DNA from: Pseudoalteromonas sp. NC201
GTDB taxonomy: Bacteria > Pseudomonadota > Gammaproteobacteria > Enterobacterales > Alteromonadaceae
Length of the DNA stretch: 64,000 bases
NCBI RefSeq assembly: GCF_002850255.1
Contig: NZ_CP022523.1
Span: 186,001-250,000, forward strand
Direction of reading: 5' to 3'
Part shown: positions 1-10,303 of the stretch, piece after piece
How positions within the stretch are numbered: position 1 is the first letter of the stretch
Layout of the letters: every line of letters begins with the position of its first letter
Translations under genes and position numbers: made by a program
The notes under the pieces: model-generated
Databases searched by the model: none
What the model was told of the DNA's origin: nothing
The model's input: only the letters and a program-made list of their open reading frames with translations

Positions 1-1528
1 TACTAAGTTGATCCATGACACCTGAGCCTTTTTGGTACTGCGTCATAGTTTGTTCAAATTGCTTTAAGCTTGATGTGAGCTGGCTTAATGTATCTTTTAA
101 GTTCGTTAAATTGCCGCCAACCTTGTCTGTTATCTTGTTGTTATTGATAGACTCTACGAGTTGATTCATTTCCATTGCTAGTAACCTGTGTTGCTGAAGG
201 GCGCCTTCTAGTTCCTTAACAGTTGTTTCAAGAGGTAACCCATTTAACTTGTTCAGTAAGCTTGTGACCTGTTCAGAAAGTGCTGTAATACCGCTCGGAA
301 CGCTGGGTAATACCGGGTAAATAGTCGTTTTGTTTGAACTAACGACTTCTGCACTTGGATAAAAGTCTAACTCTATATATACCGCACCTGTTAATAAATT
401 GCCACTTTTTAGTGACGCCCTAAGGCCGTTACTAATCCATTTGTCTATGTTTTCTGACCAATATGTTTGAGCAAGTTGCGCATCTTCGTAAATGCGTCCG
501 TACTCAATTTTAACCAATACAGGCACAGAGGTGTTATTTTGTTGAAAGTATAAAGGTCTATCATCGCTAACACCAGTCGCTGGTACCTGCTCTATTGTGC
601 CAATCCGCATCCCGCGGTATTCGATTGGTGCACCAGCTCGAAGTCCTCGAATTGATTGCTCAAACTCAATAAGATAATAATCGAAGTGATCAAAGCGTTG
701 CTCTAAGGCCATTGCGAAATTTTTGTGCAAGGCGAAGGTTTTATTTTCGAGTGCTTCTTTGCCACTTGGCATGGTTGGTGGATAGTCTACAGAAATTCCG
801 CCTTTAACCATTTTGGCAAGAGATCCTGTCGACACTTCAACACCTTCCGTTGACAGCTTAAAATCAATGCCGGAACTAATCCAAAAAATAGCGTTGTCTG
901 TGATAAGCGTATCGTATGGAGAATAGATAAAAATACCGTACTCCATTTTTAAGCTTTCGACGCTAAAATGTGCAGACTCAACTTGACCCACTTTATAGTT
1001 GCGGAAAAATATACTGGAGCCAACGTCTAACACTTCAGCATCTGAAGCCACGAGTTGATAGCGTTTTCCTTGCACTTCTGAGCCGATTAATGCAGGTTCA
1101 TCCATTAAGGTGAATATGCTCGAACGTGCTTTCGCTTCACCGGGGGATAGCTCTATATACACTCCAGAGAGTAGCGTATTCATGCCTGATATTCCGGATT
1201 CGTCAATTCGAGGTTTAACTACCCAAAACGATGAATCTTCAGCTAATAAATCACGATAGGGCTGTAAAATCCTAACTTTCGCAACCACTGCATTTTGCGC
1301 TAATTCAAGCTTTAATGACTCGACTAACCCGACCTTAACGCTTTTTACTCTCACCTCAGTTTTGCCTGCAATTATGCCATCTGCGTCAGTCATTTTTATA
1401 AAAATAGTGTGGCCTTTATTTGCCTGATGTTGATATAACATCCAGCCTGTGATGAGCAACGCGATAATTGGAATAATCCAAATCACTGAAAATTTTGGTT
1501 TGTCTTCTATATCGGCTTGAGTAGTCAT
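1..1528 (-). CDS. pqiB: PqiB-like MCE-domain intermembrane transport protein (3' part outside window)
   Basis: Reading leftward from an ATG at 1528, the frame stays open to the window edge, giving about 509 residues of a protein whose C-terminus is missing. A single hydrophobic segment at about residues 14-32 anchors it in the inner membrane. The rest has the character of repeated MCE (MlaD-like) domains, for example ADGIIAGKTEVRVKSVKVG. The E. coli PqiB family (about 546 aa) forms a periplasm-spanning tube of MCE rings for lipid movement between the membranes. The start codon overlaps the pqiA stop (ATGA at 1525-1528), so the two genes are translationally coupled, as in the usual pqiAB order. 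Function is by family; only the N-terminal part and the pairing are seen here. Confidence 0.88.
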   Translation of the reverse strand, partial: MTTQADIEDKPKFSVIWIIPIIALLITGWMLYQHQANKGHTIFIKMTDADGIIAGKTEVRVKSVKVGLVESLKLELAQNAVVAKVRILQPYRDLLAEDSSFWVVKPRIDESGISGMNTLLSGVYIELSPGEAKARSSIFTLMDEPALIGSEVQGKRYQLVASDAEVLDVGSSIFFRNYKVGQVESAHFSVESLKMEYGIFIYSPYDTLITDNAIFWISSGIDFKLSTEGVEVSTGSLAKMVKGGISVDYPPTMPSGKEALENKTFALHKNFAMALEQRFDHFDYYLIEFEQSIRGLRAGAPIEYRGMRIGTIEQVPATGVSDDRPLYFQQNNTSVPVLVKIEYGRIYEDAQLAQTYWSENIDKWISNGLRASLKSGNLLTGAVYIELDFYPSAEVVSSNKTTIYPVLPSVPSGITALSEQVTSLLNKLNGLPLETTVKELEGALQQHRLLAMEMNQLVESINNNKITDKVGGNLTNLKDTLSQLTSSLKQFEQTMTQYQKGSGVMDQLS

Positions 1529-2718
1529 TGACTATTTTTATCCCACAATAATCTCGGATCAAAACTATTAACGGCTGCAATTTGGCAAAGCACCATCAAA
1601 GTAAAAAACACGATACCAATTTCCGGCTCGACATTTAGCACCGTACCAAGTTGTACCAAAGACACTAAGATTATCACCACAAACACATCTATCATCGACC
1701 AGCGACCAATAAATTCGAGCAAGCGGTACACTTTTGTTGCTGTGATTGGGTCTTTGGGCTTCTTAACTCGTATTAGTAAGTAACTCAATAGTAACGCTTT
1801 TGCGATAGGAATACATATACTTGCGAGAAAAATAAGTGTTGCTACGGGATAAGAGCCGGCTTCCCAAAGCACTTGAACGCCGGAAAAAATCGTTGCAGGA
1901 GTATGAAGCCCAAGACTGATGGTATCCATGATGGGCAGAAAATTAGCAGGTACAAGTAGCACGACGCTGGTGAGCATCCAAGCTAAGCTTTTTTGCGTTG
2001 ATTGAGATTTGCGGTATTTTAGTTTGGCGTAGCAACGCTGGCACTTTTCGCCTTCACCTAAAAAGCCACAAACCTTGCAACGTTTTAGCGTGGTAGATAA
2101 ATTCTTTGGTTCGGCCAAGTGACGATTACATTGAGTCTGATTACGCCACATATACTCGTGATCAAAAAGTGAGAGGGCTTCAATAAAACACAAAACGAAC
2201 AAAATATAGGCCCAAAATCCAAGGCCCATTTCCAATTCAGCGAAAGACATTAATTTAAAAGCGCTTACGAGCACGGCTACTAAAAATATATCGGTGAGAT
2301 TAAGTGGTTTTAGTGCTGAGAGTAATTTTGCTAAATGCCGAGCATTGTGCGCATTGATGATTTGCCAATACTCGGTGTGTGCAAGCAGTAGCAATGAGCA
2401 TACGGCAACAGGCATGACTAAAATAGTGAAGGCAAATAATCCAGCGAGAAAATAGCTGTAATGCTCAGCTAACAATATGAGTGCTTGCCAGAGGCTTACA
2501 ACTTGAGTGATACCGTGTTGTGTGTAGGAGATAAAGTCTGGAAATAAGCTTGCGAATAAAAATAGTAACGCAGAAAAGCTGAAGGCTTGTACTAATTGGT
2601 TTTGGTGTCCTTGTACATGACACAACACGCACCGACAGTTTGGGCACACCGCACGCTTTTGGGACTCGATAGCGTCTATTTCAACAAGCGTATCGCATTC
2701 AGGGCAAGCTGTAATCAC
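1525..2718 (-). CDS. pqiA: PqiA family integral membrane protein
   Basis: This 397-residue protein has the duplicated PqiA layout. An N-terminal zinc-ribbon-like segment (CPECDTL then CPNCRC) is followed by four hydrophobic helices. A second cysteine pair (CKVCG, CQRC) at about residues 212-230 is followed by four more helices. PqiA proteins sit in the inner membrane and work with the MCE protein PqiB in envelope lipid homeostasis. The stop codon overlaps the pqiB start by 4 nt. The small third gene of the E. coli operon (pqiC) would lie beyond the window, if it is present. Confidence 0.92.
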   Translation of the reverse strand: MITACPECDTLVEIDAIESQKRAVCPNCRCVLCHVQGHQNQLVQAFSFSALLFLFASLFPDFISYTQHGITQVVSLWQALILLAEHYSYFLAGLFAFTILVMPVAVCSLLLLAHTEYWQIINAHNARHLAKLLSALKPLNLTDIFLVAVLVSAFKLMSFAELEMGLGFWAYILFVLCFIEALSLFDHEYMWRNQTQCNRHLAEPKNLSTTLKRCKVCGFLGEGEKCQRCYAKLKYRKSQSTQKSLAWMLTSVVLLVPANFLPIMDTISLGLHTPATIFSGVQVLWEAGSYPVATLIFLASICIPIAKALLLSYLLIRVKKPKDPITATKVYRLLEFIGRWSMIDVFVVIILVSLVQLGTVLNVEPEIGIVFFTLMVLCQIAAVNSFDPRLLWDKNSQ

Positions 2719-2778
2719 ATAAAAATCCGTTGATTTCCTTTTATGCTAGTTTGCTTGATGCGCCCAAATTTATCAATG

Positions 2779-3588
2779 TTAATCAAATACCGCGACGGTT
2801 TGGCGACTTAGGGCGAGCAGCTTGCCATTTTGTGACCAAATTTTTGCATCTTCAATACCATAACCATTTTGGCTATGGTGAGTCACGGCTTCAAAGCCAA
2901 GCCAAGACTCTGAGTCGAGTGAAATATCACACAAAAATTCTATGTACCAAGACATACTGCTAGCGGGGCTTGGTGCTTTACACATCTGGAGTAACGTTGG
3001 CGGCCATGAGTCAGCAAGTGCCAGTGTATGTAGTTCGTTTACCGATGTAGTTTGTGCTTTAAATCGCATCCAACCACCCAGATTTGAAGATGGTGCGCCG
3101 GAAAATGGCAAAGCACCTTGCTGAGCATTGAGCGCGACATGTTGGAAAAATGCAGGCATCACACCTTCTTGATATGGAAGAACAGCCTTTGGATTGACAT
3201 CTGAAAGAGTAGGGCTATCCGCATTTGCAACTTGGATAGCAGATTCTCTATCCTTGCCAAAGCACCCGATAGCAATAAGACAAACTTCGCCTGACTGGAT
3301 CAGTTGAGTTTGCATTTGGGTTGCATTTTTGCCGCTACGCAAAATGGTTGTTGCAACGGTAAATGGTGCGCCTTCTAGCAGTGGTCCGACAAAATTTACG
3401 CTCACAGAGAGCAGTCGACGAGGCTCTGTCAGTTGATGCTTCATGCTTTGCACCGCGATTGCCGCAGACAATCCGCCAAACGCAGTGCGGCCTTGACACC
3501 AACTTGCAGGAAACGTCATTTGTGTTTGCGCTTGCTGTAAATGCTCCGACTGAATAATTTCATCAAATGTCATGTTGTCATTTCTCAT
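2779..3588 (-). CDS. Acyl-CoA thioesterase family protein (double hotdog)
   Basis: The protein has 269 residues, or 264 if the second Met (3573) is the start; neither start has a strong ribosome-binding site. The opening half contains a WCQGRTAFGGLSAA stretch and an SVNFVGPLLEGAPF stretch typical of TesB-like thioesterases with tandem hotdog folds (4HBT_3-like). Such enzymes hydrolyse acyl-CoA thioesters in the cytoplasm; the chain-length preference cannot be read from sequence. It is a single gene, divergent from dnaK and not obviously in the pqi operon: a 60-bp gap separates its stop from the pqiA start, so read-through into pqiAB is possible. Confidence 0.75.
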   Translation of the reverse strand: MRNDNMTFDEIIQSEHLQQAQTQMTFPASWCQGRTAFGGLSAAIAVQSMKHQLTEPRRLLSVSVNFVGPLLEGAPFTVATTILRSGKNATQMQTQLIQSGEVCLIAIGCFGKDRESAIQVANADSPTLSDVNPKAVLPYQEGVMPAFFQHVALNAQQGALPFSGAPSSNLGGWMRFKAQTTSVNELHTLALADSWPPTLLQMCKAPSPASSMSWYIEFLCDISLDSESWLGFEAVTHHSQNGYGIEDAKIWSQNGKLLALSRQTVAVFD

Positions 3589-3760
3589 TATTTATTATGT
3601 TGCATTTAGCATAACTGGTCTAACCAGGTAATCAAGCGTCAAATACATCGTATTTTATTCTTCACTTGTTTCAAAATAAGCAATTAAGGGTGATTTTTTG
3701 ACCGAAACGTTCGAAAAGCAAAAAAATTTCAAATTTTTTCATTTTTTTTTAGTTGTGACG

Positions 3761-3788
3761 CTTGAATTACAAATCGGTGACCTTATTT
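3761..3788 (+). promoter_or_regulatory. Candidate sigma-32 heat-shock promoter of dnaK
   Basis: CTTGAA (3761-3766), a 14-base spacer and CCTTATTT (3781-3788) resemble the sigma-32 consensus CTTGAA-N13-17-CCCCATNT. The -35 is exact and the -10 agrees at 6 of 8 positions. It lies 48 bases before the dnaK ATG, where such a promoter is expected. Confidence 0.65.
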
Positions 3789-3835
3789 ATCAAATCAACT
3801 AACTGAACAACGAATTTTGAAGTCGGAGATGATTC

Positions 3836-5758
3836 ATGGGTAAAATTATTGGAATCGATTTAGGTACTACTAACTCTTGCGTAGCGGTACTTGATGGTGA
3901 CAAGCCGCGCGTTATTGAAAATGCTGAGGGCGACCGCACAACTCCTTCTGTTATTGCATTTACAGATGATGGTGAAACACTAGTAGGTCAGCCAGCAAAA
4001 CGCCAGGCCGTGACTAACCCTAAAAACACACTTTATGCTATCAAGCGTCTAATTGGTCGTCGTTTTGAAGATGAAGAAGTACAGCGTGACCTTAGCATCA
4101 TGCCTTTCAACATCGTAAAAGCGGACAACGGCGACGCTTGGGTTGAAGTACGTGGGGAGAAAAGAGCTGCACCTCAGATCTCAGCTGAAGTTCTTAAGAA
4201 AATGAAGAAAACAGCTGAAGACTTCCTTGGTGAGCCAGTAACTGAAGCAGTTATTACAGTTCCTGCATATTTCAACGATTCACAGCGTCAAGCAACAAAA
4301 GATGCTGGTCGTATCGCAGGTCTTGAAGTTAAGCGCATTATCAATGAGCCGACAGCAGCAGCACTTGCCTACGGCATGGATAAGAAGCAAGGCGACAACG
4401 TTGTTGCAGTATACGACTTAGGTGGTGGTACATTCGATATCTCAATCATCGAGATTGATGAAGTTGAAGGCGAGCACACCTTTGAAGTACTAGCAACTAA
4501 CGGTGACACTCACCTAGGTGGTGAAGACTTTGATAACCGCGTTATCAACTACCTAGTTGCAGAATTTAAGAAAGACCAAGGCATCGACCTAAAAACCGAC
4601 CCGCTAGCGATGCAGCGTGTAAAGGAAGCGGCTGAGAAAGCGAAGATCGAGTTGTCTTCAGCACAGCAAACTGAGGTAAATCTACCTTACGTTACTGCTG
4701 ATGCAACAGGTCCTAAGCACATGAACGTTAAGCTAACTCGTGCAAAACTTGAGTCACTAGTTGAAGACTTAGTTGCGCAATCAATCGAGCCACTAAAACG
4801 TGCACTTGCTGATGCAGACCTTTCTGTAAACGACGTAAATGACATCATCCTAGTTGGTGGTCAAACACGTATGCCACTGGTACAGAAAACAGTAGCTGAA
4901 TTCTTTGGCAAAGAGCCACGTAAAGACGTTAACCCTGATGAAGCGGTAGCAGTTGGTGCGGCGGTTCAAGGTGGTGTACTTGCGGGTGACGTGAAAGACG
5001 TACTACTACTTGACGTTTGTCCTCTGTCTCTAGGTATTGAGACTATGGGTCAGGTAATGACTGCGTTAATTGAGAAAAACACGACTATTCCAACCAAAAA
5101 GTCGCAAACTTTCTCGACAGCAGAAGACAATCAGTCTGCAGTAACAATTCACGTACTACAGGGTGAGCGTAAGCGTTCAAGCGATAACAAGTCTCTAGGT
5201 CAATTCAACCTAGAAGGTATTCGCCCAGCGCAGCGCGGTGTGCCACAAATCGAAGTTACTTTTGATGTGGATGCTGATGGTATCTTACATGTGTCTGCGA
5301 AAGACAAGGACACAGGTAAAGAGCAGAAGATCACAATCCAAGCTTCTTCAGGTCTAAGCGACGATGAAGTTGAAAAAATGGTACGTGATGCAGAAGCAAA
5401 CGCAGAAGAAGATAAAAAGTTTGAAGAACTAGTTGGCGCTCGTAACCAAGCTGATGCACTTGTTCATGCTACACGCAAGCAAGTTGAAGAAGCGGGTGAC
5501 GACCTTCCAGCTGATGACAAGACAGCAATTGAAGCTGCACTTGGCGAGCTAGAAGCAGCAATCAAGAGTGATAGCAAAGACGAAATTGATGCTAAGACAC
5601 AAGCACTAGCAGAGAAATCGCAAAAGCTTATGGAAATCGCTCAAGCAAAAGCGCAAGCTCAACAAGCTGGCGGTGACGCAGGTGCCCAACAAGGTTCAGC
5701 GAAAAAAGACGACGACGTAGTTGACGCTGAATTTGAAGAAGTTAAAGACGACAAGTAA
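3836..5758 (+). CDS. dnaK: Molecular chaperone DnaK (Hsp70)
   Basis: This is a full-length 640-residue Hsp70. The N-terminal ATPase domain opens with [17 protein letters not shown] and carries the phosphate-binding [12 protein letters not shown] loop. The substrate-binding domain and helical lid follow, and the C-terminus ends in the acidic [11 protein letters not shown] tail typical of proteobacterial DnaK. It binds unfolded polypeptides in an ATP cycle driven by DnaJ and GrpE. A ribosome-binding site (GTCGGAGATG) precedes the ATG, and dnaJ follows after 153 bases. The codon use looks that of a highly expressed gene. Nothing is missing. Confidence 0.99.
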   Translation: MGKIIGIDLGTTNSCVAVLDGDKPRVIENAEGDRTTPSVIAFTDDGETLVGQPAKRQAVTNPKNTLYAIKRLIGRRFEDEEVQRDLSIMPFNIVKADNGDAWVEVRGEKRAAPQISAEVLKKMKKTAEDFLGEPVTEAVITVPAYFNDSQRQATKDAGRIAGLEVKRIINEPTAAALAYGMDKKQGDNVVAVYDLGGGTFDISIIEIDEVEGEHTFEVLATNGDTHLGGEDFDNRVINYLVAEFKKDQGIDLKTDPLAMQRVKEAAEKAKIELSSAQQTEVNLPYVTADATGPKHMNVKLTRAKLESLVEDLVAQSIEPLKRALADADLSVNDVNDIILVGGQTRMPLVQKTVAEFFGKEPRKDVNPDEAVAVGAAVQGGVLAGDVKDVLLLDVCPLSLGIETMGQVMTALIEKNTTIPTKKSQTFSTAEDNQSAVTIHVLQGERKRSSDNKSLGQFNLEGIRPAQRGVPQIEVTFDVDADGILHVSAKDKDTGKEQKITIQASSGLSDDEVEKMVRDAEANAEEDKKFEELVGARNQADALVHATRKQVEEAGDDLPADDKTAIEAALGELEAAIKSDSKDEIDAKTQALAEKSQKLMEIAQAKAQAQQAGGDAGAQQGSAKKDDDVVDAEFEEVKDDK

Positions 5759-5774
5759 TTGTAGTTCTTGAAGG

Positions 5775-5807
5775 AGGGCGCGCTGGCTGTATGGCTTGTC
5801 GCGCCCT
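5775..5807 (+). other. Intercistronic hairpin between dnaK and dnaJ
   Basis: AGGGCGCG (5775-5782) pairs with CGCGCCCT (5800-5807) across a 17-base loop. No U-run follows, so it looks more like a partial attenuator or mRNA-processing/stability structure than a full terminator. It could lower dnaJ expression relative to dnaK. Confidence 0.55.
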
Positions 5808-5911
5808 ACGTGTTTATAAATTAGACTGTTGTCTGGCATTAATTTGCAAGCGACAGAGCTCGGCAGAGTTTGCAACGATGTAAGTTGCCAAGAAAGAGTA
5901 GTGTGATAAAA

Positions 5912-7048
5912 ATGTCTAAACCTGACTATTATGAAGTATTAGGTGTTGCGAGAGACGCCAGTGAACGTGACATTAAAAAGGCGTATAAACGCCTTGCAAT
6001 GAAATATCACCCTGATCGTACTGCTGGTAACGCTGAACTCGAAGCGAAATTCAAAGAAGTAAAAGAAGCTTACGAGGTATTGACTGATAGTCAAAAACGC
6101 CAGATGTATGATCAATACGGCCATGCAGCTTTCGAACAAGGTGGTGGTGCTGGTCATGGTGGATTTGGCGGCGCTGGCGACTTCGGCGATATTTTTGGGG
6201 ACGTATTTGGTGATATTTTTGGTGGTGGCGGTGGTCGTCGTCAATCAAGACAACAGCGTGGTGCAGATTTAAGATATAACTTAGAGTTAAGTCTTGAAGA
6301 GGCAGTACGTGGGAAGGAAGTGGATATCCAAGTACCAACTTGGGTGAGTTGTAAACCATGTGACGGCAGTGGTGCAAAAGCAGGTTCTAAGCCTAAAACT
6401 TGTACAACCTGTCATGGTGCAGGTCAAGTACAAATGCGCCAAGGCTTCTTTGCAGTACAGCAAACTTGTCCAACTTGCCAGGGCACAGGTCAGATCATTT
6501 CAGACCCATGTAACAGCTGTCACGGACAAGGCCGTGTAGAGAAAACGAAGACACTTAACGTTAAGATCCCAGCAGGGGTTGATACGGGTGATAGAGTACG
6601 TTTGTCTGGCGAAGGTGAAGCGGGTGCGCATGGTGCTCCAGCTGGCGACCTGTACGTACAAGTGAGTGTAAAAGAGCATCCAATCTTCGTACGTGACGGC
6701 AACAATTTGTACTGTGAAGTGCCAATTAGCTTCACAACGGCAGCACTCGGTGGTGAGATTGAAGTGCCGACCCTAGATGGCCGCGCAAAACTGAAGATTC
6801 CATCGGAAAGTCAAACTGGCAAAATGTTCCGTATGCGTGGTAAAGGCGTGAAATCTGTGCGTAGCGGTGCAGTAGGCGACTTAATTTGTAAAGTTGTCCT
6901 TGAGACGCCAGTAAACTTAAACGAGCGCCAAAAAGAGCTTCTGCAAGAGTTTGAAGAGTCTATGGGTGAAAACAACGGTAAGAACCGTCCTAAGGCACAA
7001 GGTTTTTTTGACGGCGTTAAGAAGTTCTTTGATGACTTAACTAAGTAA
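5912..7048 (+). CDS. dnaJ: Co-chaperone DnaJ (Hsp40)
   Basis: The start is placed at the ATG of [12 protein letters not shown] (5912), giving 378 residues; an upstream in-frame ATG at 5870 would add 14 residues not found in the family. The J-domain has HPD at residues 33-35. A Gly/Phe-rich linker follows, then four zinc-binding CxxCxGxG repeats ([32 protein letters not shown]) and the C-terminal substrate-binding domains. It stimulates DnaK ATPase and delivers clients. Second gene of the dnaK operon. Confidence 0.98.
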   Translation: MSKPDYYEVLGVARDASERDIKKAYKRLAMKYHPDRTAGNAELEAKFKEVKEAYEVLTDSQKRQMYDQYGHAAFEQGGGAGHGGFGGAGDFGDIFGDVFGDIFGGGGGRRQSRQQRGADLRYNLELSLEEAVRGKEVDIQVPTWVSCKPCDGSGAKAGSKPKTCTTCHGAGQVQMRQGFFAVQQTCPTCQGTGQIISDPCNSCHGQGRVEKTKTLNVKIPAGVDTGDRVRLSGEGEAGAHGAPAGDLYVQVSVKEHPIFVRDGNNLYCEVPISFTTAALGGEIEVPTLDGRAKLKIPSESQTGKMFRMRGKGVKSVRSGAVGDLICKVVLETPVNLNERQKELLQEFEESMGENNGKNRPKAQGFFDGVKKFFDDLTK

Positions 7049-7061
7049 CTTAAGCTTATTG

Positions 7062-7096
7062 AAAATGCCCGCTGCGATAGCGGGCATTTTTGTTTT
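7062..7096 (+). terminator. Rho-independent terminator after dnaJ
   Basis: AAATGCCCGCT and AGCGGGCATTT form a stem closed by a short GCGAT-type loop, followed by TTGTTTT. It ends the dnaK-dnaJ transcript. Confidence 0.85.
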
Positions 7097-7186
7097 GACG
7101 GATGATGGGTCTCATCGTAAGGCGATAGCATAAGCGTTTGTTTCTTGGTATAACAGAAATCAACATCTGCTTAAAAGGAGTTTGTA

Positions 7187-7645
7187 ATGACACCGGCAAT
7201 TAACCTACTTAAAAAGGCGAAAGTGGCGTTCCAAGTGCTGCAATTTGAGCACGACCCTAACGATCACGACTTTGCTAATGAAGCAGCGAAAAAGCTCAAC
7301 CTAGACCGAGAAAAAGTATTTAAAACCCTGCTGATTGACGTTGATGGTAAATTGTATGTAGCCGTTTCTCCCGCCACGCAACAAGTGGATTTAAAAGCCT
7401 TTGCTAAAGCGTGTATGGGGAAAAAAGCACAGCTTGCAGATCAACAAAACGCGCAAAAGGTAACTGGTTATTTAATTGGCGGTATAAGCCCGTTTGCGCA
7501 GAAAAAGCAGCTGCCCACGTTACTTCACGAGAGTGCTTTAGCATTTGAGCAAATTTATGTTAGTGCGGGCAAGCGGGGAGTTGAAGTCGTTGTTTCACCT
7601 GCTACGGTAGAGCAGCTATGCAAAGCAAAAATCGCACTGTTTTAA
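7187..7645 (+). CDS. ybaK: Cys-tRNA(Pro)/Cys-tRNA(Cys) deacylase YbaK family
   Basis: This 152-residue single-domain protein matches the YbaK/EbsC trans-editing family. Features include MTPAINLLKKAKVAFQ at the start, the central EKVFKTLLIDVDGK core with the conserved lysine, and the GYLIGGISPFAQKK loop. Family members hydrolyse Cys-tRNA(Pro) mis-made by prolyl-tRNA synthetase. A strong ribosome-binding site (AAAAGGAG) sits 6 bases before the ATG. It is monocistronic, between the dnaJ terminator and the fadE leader. Confidence 0.92.
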   Translation: MTPAINLLKKAKVAFQVLQFEHDPNDHDFANEAAKKLNLDREKVFKTLLIDVDGKLYVAVSPATQQVDLKAFAKACMGKKAQLADQQNAQKVTGYLIGGISPFAQKKQLPTLLHESALAFEQIYVSAGKRGVEVVVSPATVEQLCKAKIALF

Positions 7646-7901
7646 TGGCAGTGCTGGTTTTAAAAACCATCTTTATTATAGATAAAATGTCAGTCTAGAA
7701 CTGCTAAGGGTGTCAAAGTCCCTCTTTTACTCCTATTTCCCCCCTAAGAACAGTAATTTACTTTTTTCGACTTACAGCTGTAAGCCATTAATTTAGCAGT
7801 CATTTATATTAATCACTCGATAACTCAGTAAAAAAGCCGTTAAAAAATTAAGTAGAGTAATTGATCTAAACGAATTTTTATGCCGTAATGTAGATATATC
7901 T

Positions 7902-7918
7902 ATCTGGTCGGATGAGTT
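7902..7918 (+). promoter_or_regulatory. Candidate FadR-type operator at the fadE start
   Basis: ATCTGGTCGGATGAGTT resembles the FadR operator (core CTGGTC-N-GAC), with the CTGGTCNGA half well conserved. It ends 4 bases before the fadE ATG and covers the only plausible ribosome-binding site (GGATGAG). Repression of fadE by an acyl-CoA-responsive regulator is the expected logic, but the identity of the factor (FadR or another) is inferred. Confidence 0.5.
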
Positions 7919-7922
7919 AATT

Positions 7923-10178
7923 ATGAGCCTAAGAACGAATTTAAGAAAGATCCTCCCAAGCATTTCAATTACAGAACAAGAAGCATTAGATGCAGGTGAT
8001 GTTTGGTTAGAAGGGTCAATTTATCAAGGTAAGCCTGACTTTTCAGCGCTGCGTGCTGTACCTGAAGCTAAGTTAAGCGCAGAAGAGCAAGCCTTTTTAG
8101 AAGGTCCAGTTAAAGAATTAATGGGTATGATCGATGACTCGGAAATTCAAAATGGCAAACACTTGCCAGAGCATGTGCTTGAATTTTTGAAAAAAGAGAG
8201 ATTTTTCTCTTTGATCATTCCAAAAGAATACGGCGGTCTAGAGTTTAGCCCTTACGCAAACTCAACGATAGTGGGTACAATTGCGACTAAATCCTCTGCG
8301 GTAGCGGTAACGGTGATGGTTCCTAATTCACTAGGTCCGGGTGAGTTATTGCTTCATTACGGCACTAAAGAGCAGCAAGCGCACTACCTTCCTCGCTTAG
8401 CAAACGGTCGTGATATTCCATGTTTCGCGCTAACAAGCCCTGAAGCTGGTTCCGATGCCGGTGGCATTCCGGACCAAGGTATTGTTAAAAACGGCATGTA
8501 TAACGGTGAAGAAGTACTTGGTCTTGAAGTAACATGGGACAAACGCTATATCACACTTGCGCCGATTGCGACGGTACTCGGTTTAGCCTTTAAAGTATTG
8601 GATCCTGAGGGATTACTAGGCGGTAAAAAAGAACTAGGGATCACCTGTGCGTTAATTCCACATGACCATCCAGGTGTACAACTTGGTAACCGTCATGACC
8701 CGATGGGAATACGCTTCTATAACGGTACGACACGTGGTGAAAAAGTCTTTATCCCAATGGACTTTATCATCGGTGGCCAGAAGAATATCGGTCGCGGTTG
8801 GCAGATGTTGGTAAGTTGCTTAGGTGCAGGGCGTGGTATTTCTTTACCGGCGCTAGGTGTTTCAACTAGCCAAGTCGCACTGAAATCGGCATCTGAATAT
8901 GCGGCGGTACGTGAGCAATTTGGTCTCTCGATCGGTCAATTTGAAGGTATTCAAGAAAAGCTTGCAGATATTGCAGGCAAAGCATACATGCAAGAGGCGA
9001 TGCGGGTATTAACAACAGAAGGTTTAGGTATGGGTCTTAAGCCATCTGTAGTAACAGCAATTGCAAAATACCACATGACTGAAACTGGTCGTGACGTATT
9101 GGACTCTGCAATGGATATTCTTGCAGGTAAGGCTATTCAAAATGGTCCTCAGAATACCCTTGCAAGCGGTTATGTTGCCCAGCCAATAGCGATTACCGTA
9201 GAAGGTGCAAACATCCTAACGCGTAACTTGATGATCTTTGGTCAAGGTGTAATGCGCTGTCACCCATATTTGCAGTCGATGGTTGAATCTATTCACAGCG
9301 AAGAGAAAGACGCCGACAGTAAATTCCGTGGTATTTTGACAAAAACAGTCAGCTATAGTGTTGCCAACAGCTTACGTGCTTTCAAATATGGTCTTATGCC
9401 ATTCACGGCTGATGCAAAATCACCATTACCTGAAGTGCGTGCGTATGAAAAAGCCGCGCATAGATTAGCAGCTAAGCTTGCGGTATACGCAGACTTTTCA
9501 TTGCTCGTACTAGGTGGAAAGCTGAAACAAGCAGAAATGCTGTCAGCACGCCTTGGTGATGTAATGAGTCACTTGTATGCAGCAATGGCTTCAATCAAAT
9601 ACTATGAGCAAAAAGTAGCGGTAGCAGAGCGTGAGCAAGCAGCACCTTATTTCCATTATGCGACAAGGCATGCACTTATCAGTGCAGAAGAAGCGCTACA
9701 TAAATTCTTAGATAACTTCCCGGCAAGTGGTACTCGTAAATTTATGCGTGTGATCACGATGCAGTTTAGTGGTAAACAAATGCCCAAAATTAATGATGAT
9801 ATGATCAGAGAATTGGCCGCCGCGGCGCAAATGGATACGCCAATCAAAGCGCAGCTTACTCATCTTGTGAAGCCTACCGCAGGTGATGGTCATGATATCA
9901 ATGAGCAAGCATATAAAGCTAAGATGGGTTGCCTTGACCTGCTTGCCAAAGTTAAAAAGGCAGTTCGCAAGCGCGAGATCCAACCAGGTGTTCGTTTCGA
10001 GCAAACATTAGATAATGCGCTCGTTGGTAACCTTATCAACGAAGAAGAGTATGCAAAACTGGTTGATTACAATCGCAAGCGTGAAAAAGCAATCCGAGTG
10101 GATGAGTTTGACTTCGATTTAAACTTGTTAGATGAACAAAGTGCGAAAGAAACAGTCAAGCAAGCCGTGAATGAGTAA
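7923..10178 (+). CDS. fadE: FadE-type acyl-CoA dehydrogenase
   Basis: The 751-residue length marks the long FadE class of acyl-CoA dehydrogenase rather than the 380-residue short class. The middle contains the flavin-binding core (FALTSPEAGSDAGG, then GGQKNIGRGWQMLV) and a C-terminal extension of the DUF1974 type. It catalyses the first, FAD-dependent dehydrogenation of beta-oxidation. E. coli FadE (814 aa) is longer at its N-terminus, where it has membrane segments; these seem absent here, so this form may be soluble. A FadR-like site lies at the start codon and a strong terminator follows. Confidence 0.93.
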   Translation: MSLRTNLRKILPSISITEQEALDAGDVWLEGSIYQGKPDFSALRAVPEAKLSAEEQAFLEGPVKELMGMIDDSEIQNGKHLPEHVLEFLKKERFFSLIIPKEYGGLEFSPYANSTIVGTIATKSSAVAVTVMVPNSLGPGELLLHYGTKEQQAHYLPRLANGRDIPCFALTSPEAGSDAGGIPDQGIVKNGMYNGEEVLGLEVTWDKRYITLAPIATVLGLAFKVLDPEGLLGGKKELGITCALIPHDHPGVQLGNRHDPMGIRFYNGTTRGEKVFIPMDFIIGGQKNIGRGWQMLVSCLGAGRGISLPALGVSTSQVALKSASEYAAVREQFGLSIGQFEGIQEKLADIAGKAYMQEAMRVLTTEGLGMGLKPSVVTAIAKYHMTETGRDVLDSAMDILAGKAIQNGPQNTLASGYVAQPIAITVEGANILTRNLMIFGQGVMRCHPYLQSMVESIHSEEKDADSKFRGILTKTVSYSVANSLRAFKYGLMPFTADAKSPLPEVRAYEKAAHRLAAKLAVYADFSLLVLGGKLKQAEMLSARLGDVMSHLYAAMASIKYYEQKVAVAEREQAAPYFHYATRHALISAEEALHKFLDNFPASGTRKFMRVITMQFSGKQMPKINDDMIRELAAAAQMDTPIKAQLTHLVKPTAGDGHDINEQAYKAKMGCLDLLAKVKKAVRKREIQPGVRFEQTLDNALVGNLINEEEYAKLVDYNRKREKAIRVDEFDFDLNLLDEQSAKETVKQAVNE

Positions 10179-10206
10179 GTTAAACAAATAACTTTTTTGT
10201 AAAAGT

Positions 10207-10240
10207 AAAAGCCCTTAACCAATTGGTTAAGGGCTTTTTC
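10207..10240 (+). terminator. Rho-independent terminator after fadE
   Basis: A perfect 32-base palindrome with stem AAAAGCCCTTAACC ends in a T-run (CTTTTTC). It stops fadE transcription. Confidence 0.88.
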
Positions 10241-10303
10241 ATGTTGGGTAAAGATAATAACACCAGCTATAATTATCAAGCACTGTAAAACGGTTTGCTT
10301 ATT

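Noticed and set aside
1613..1622. ATACCAATTT inside the pqiA gene
   Set aside because: It is in conserved coding sequence without an inverted partner, so not a repeat copy.
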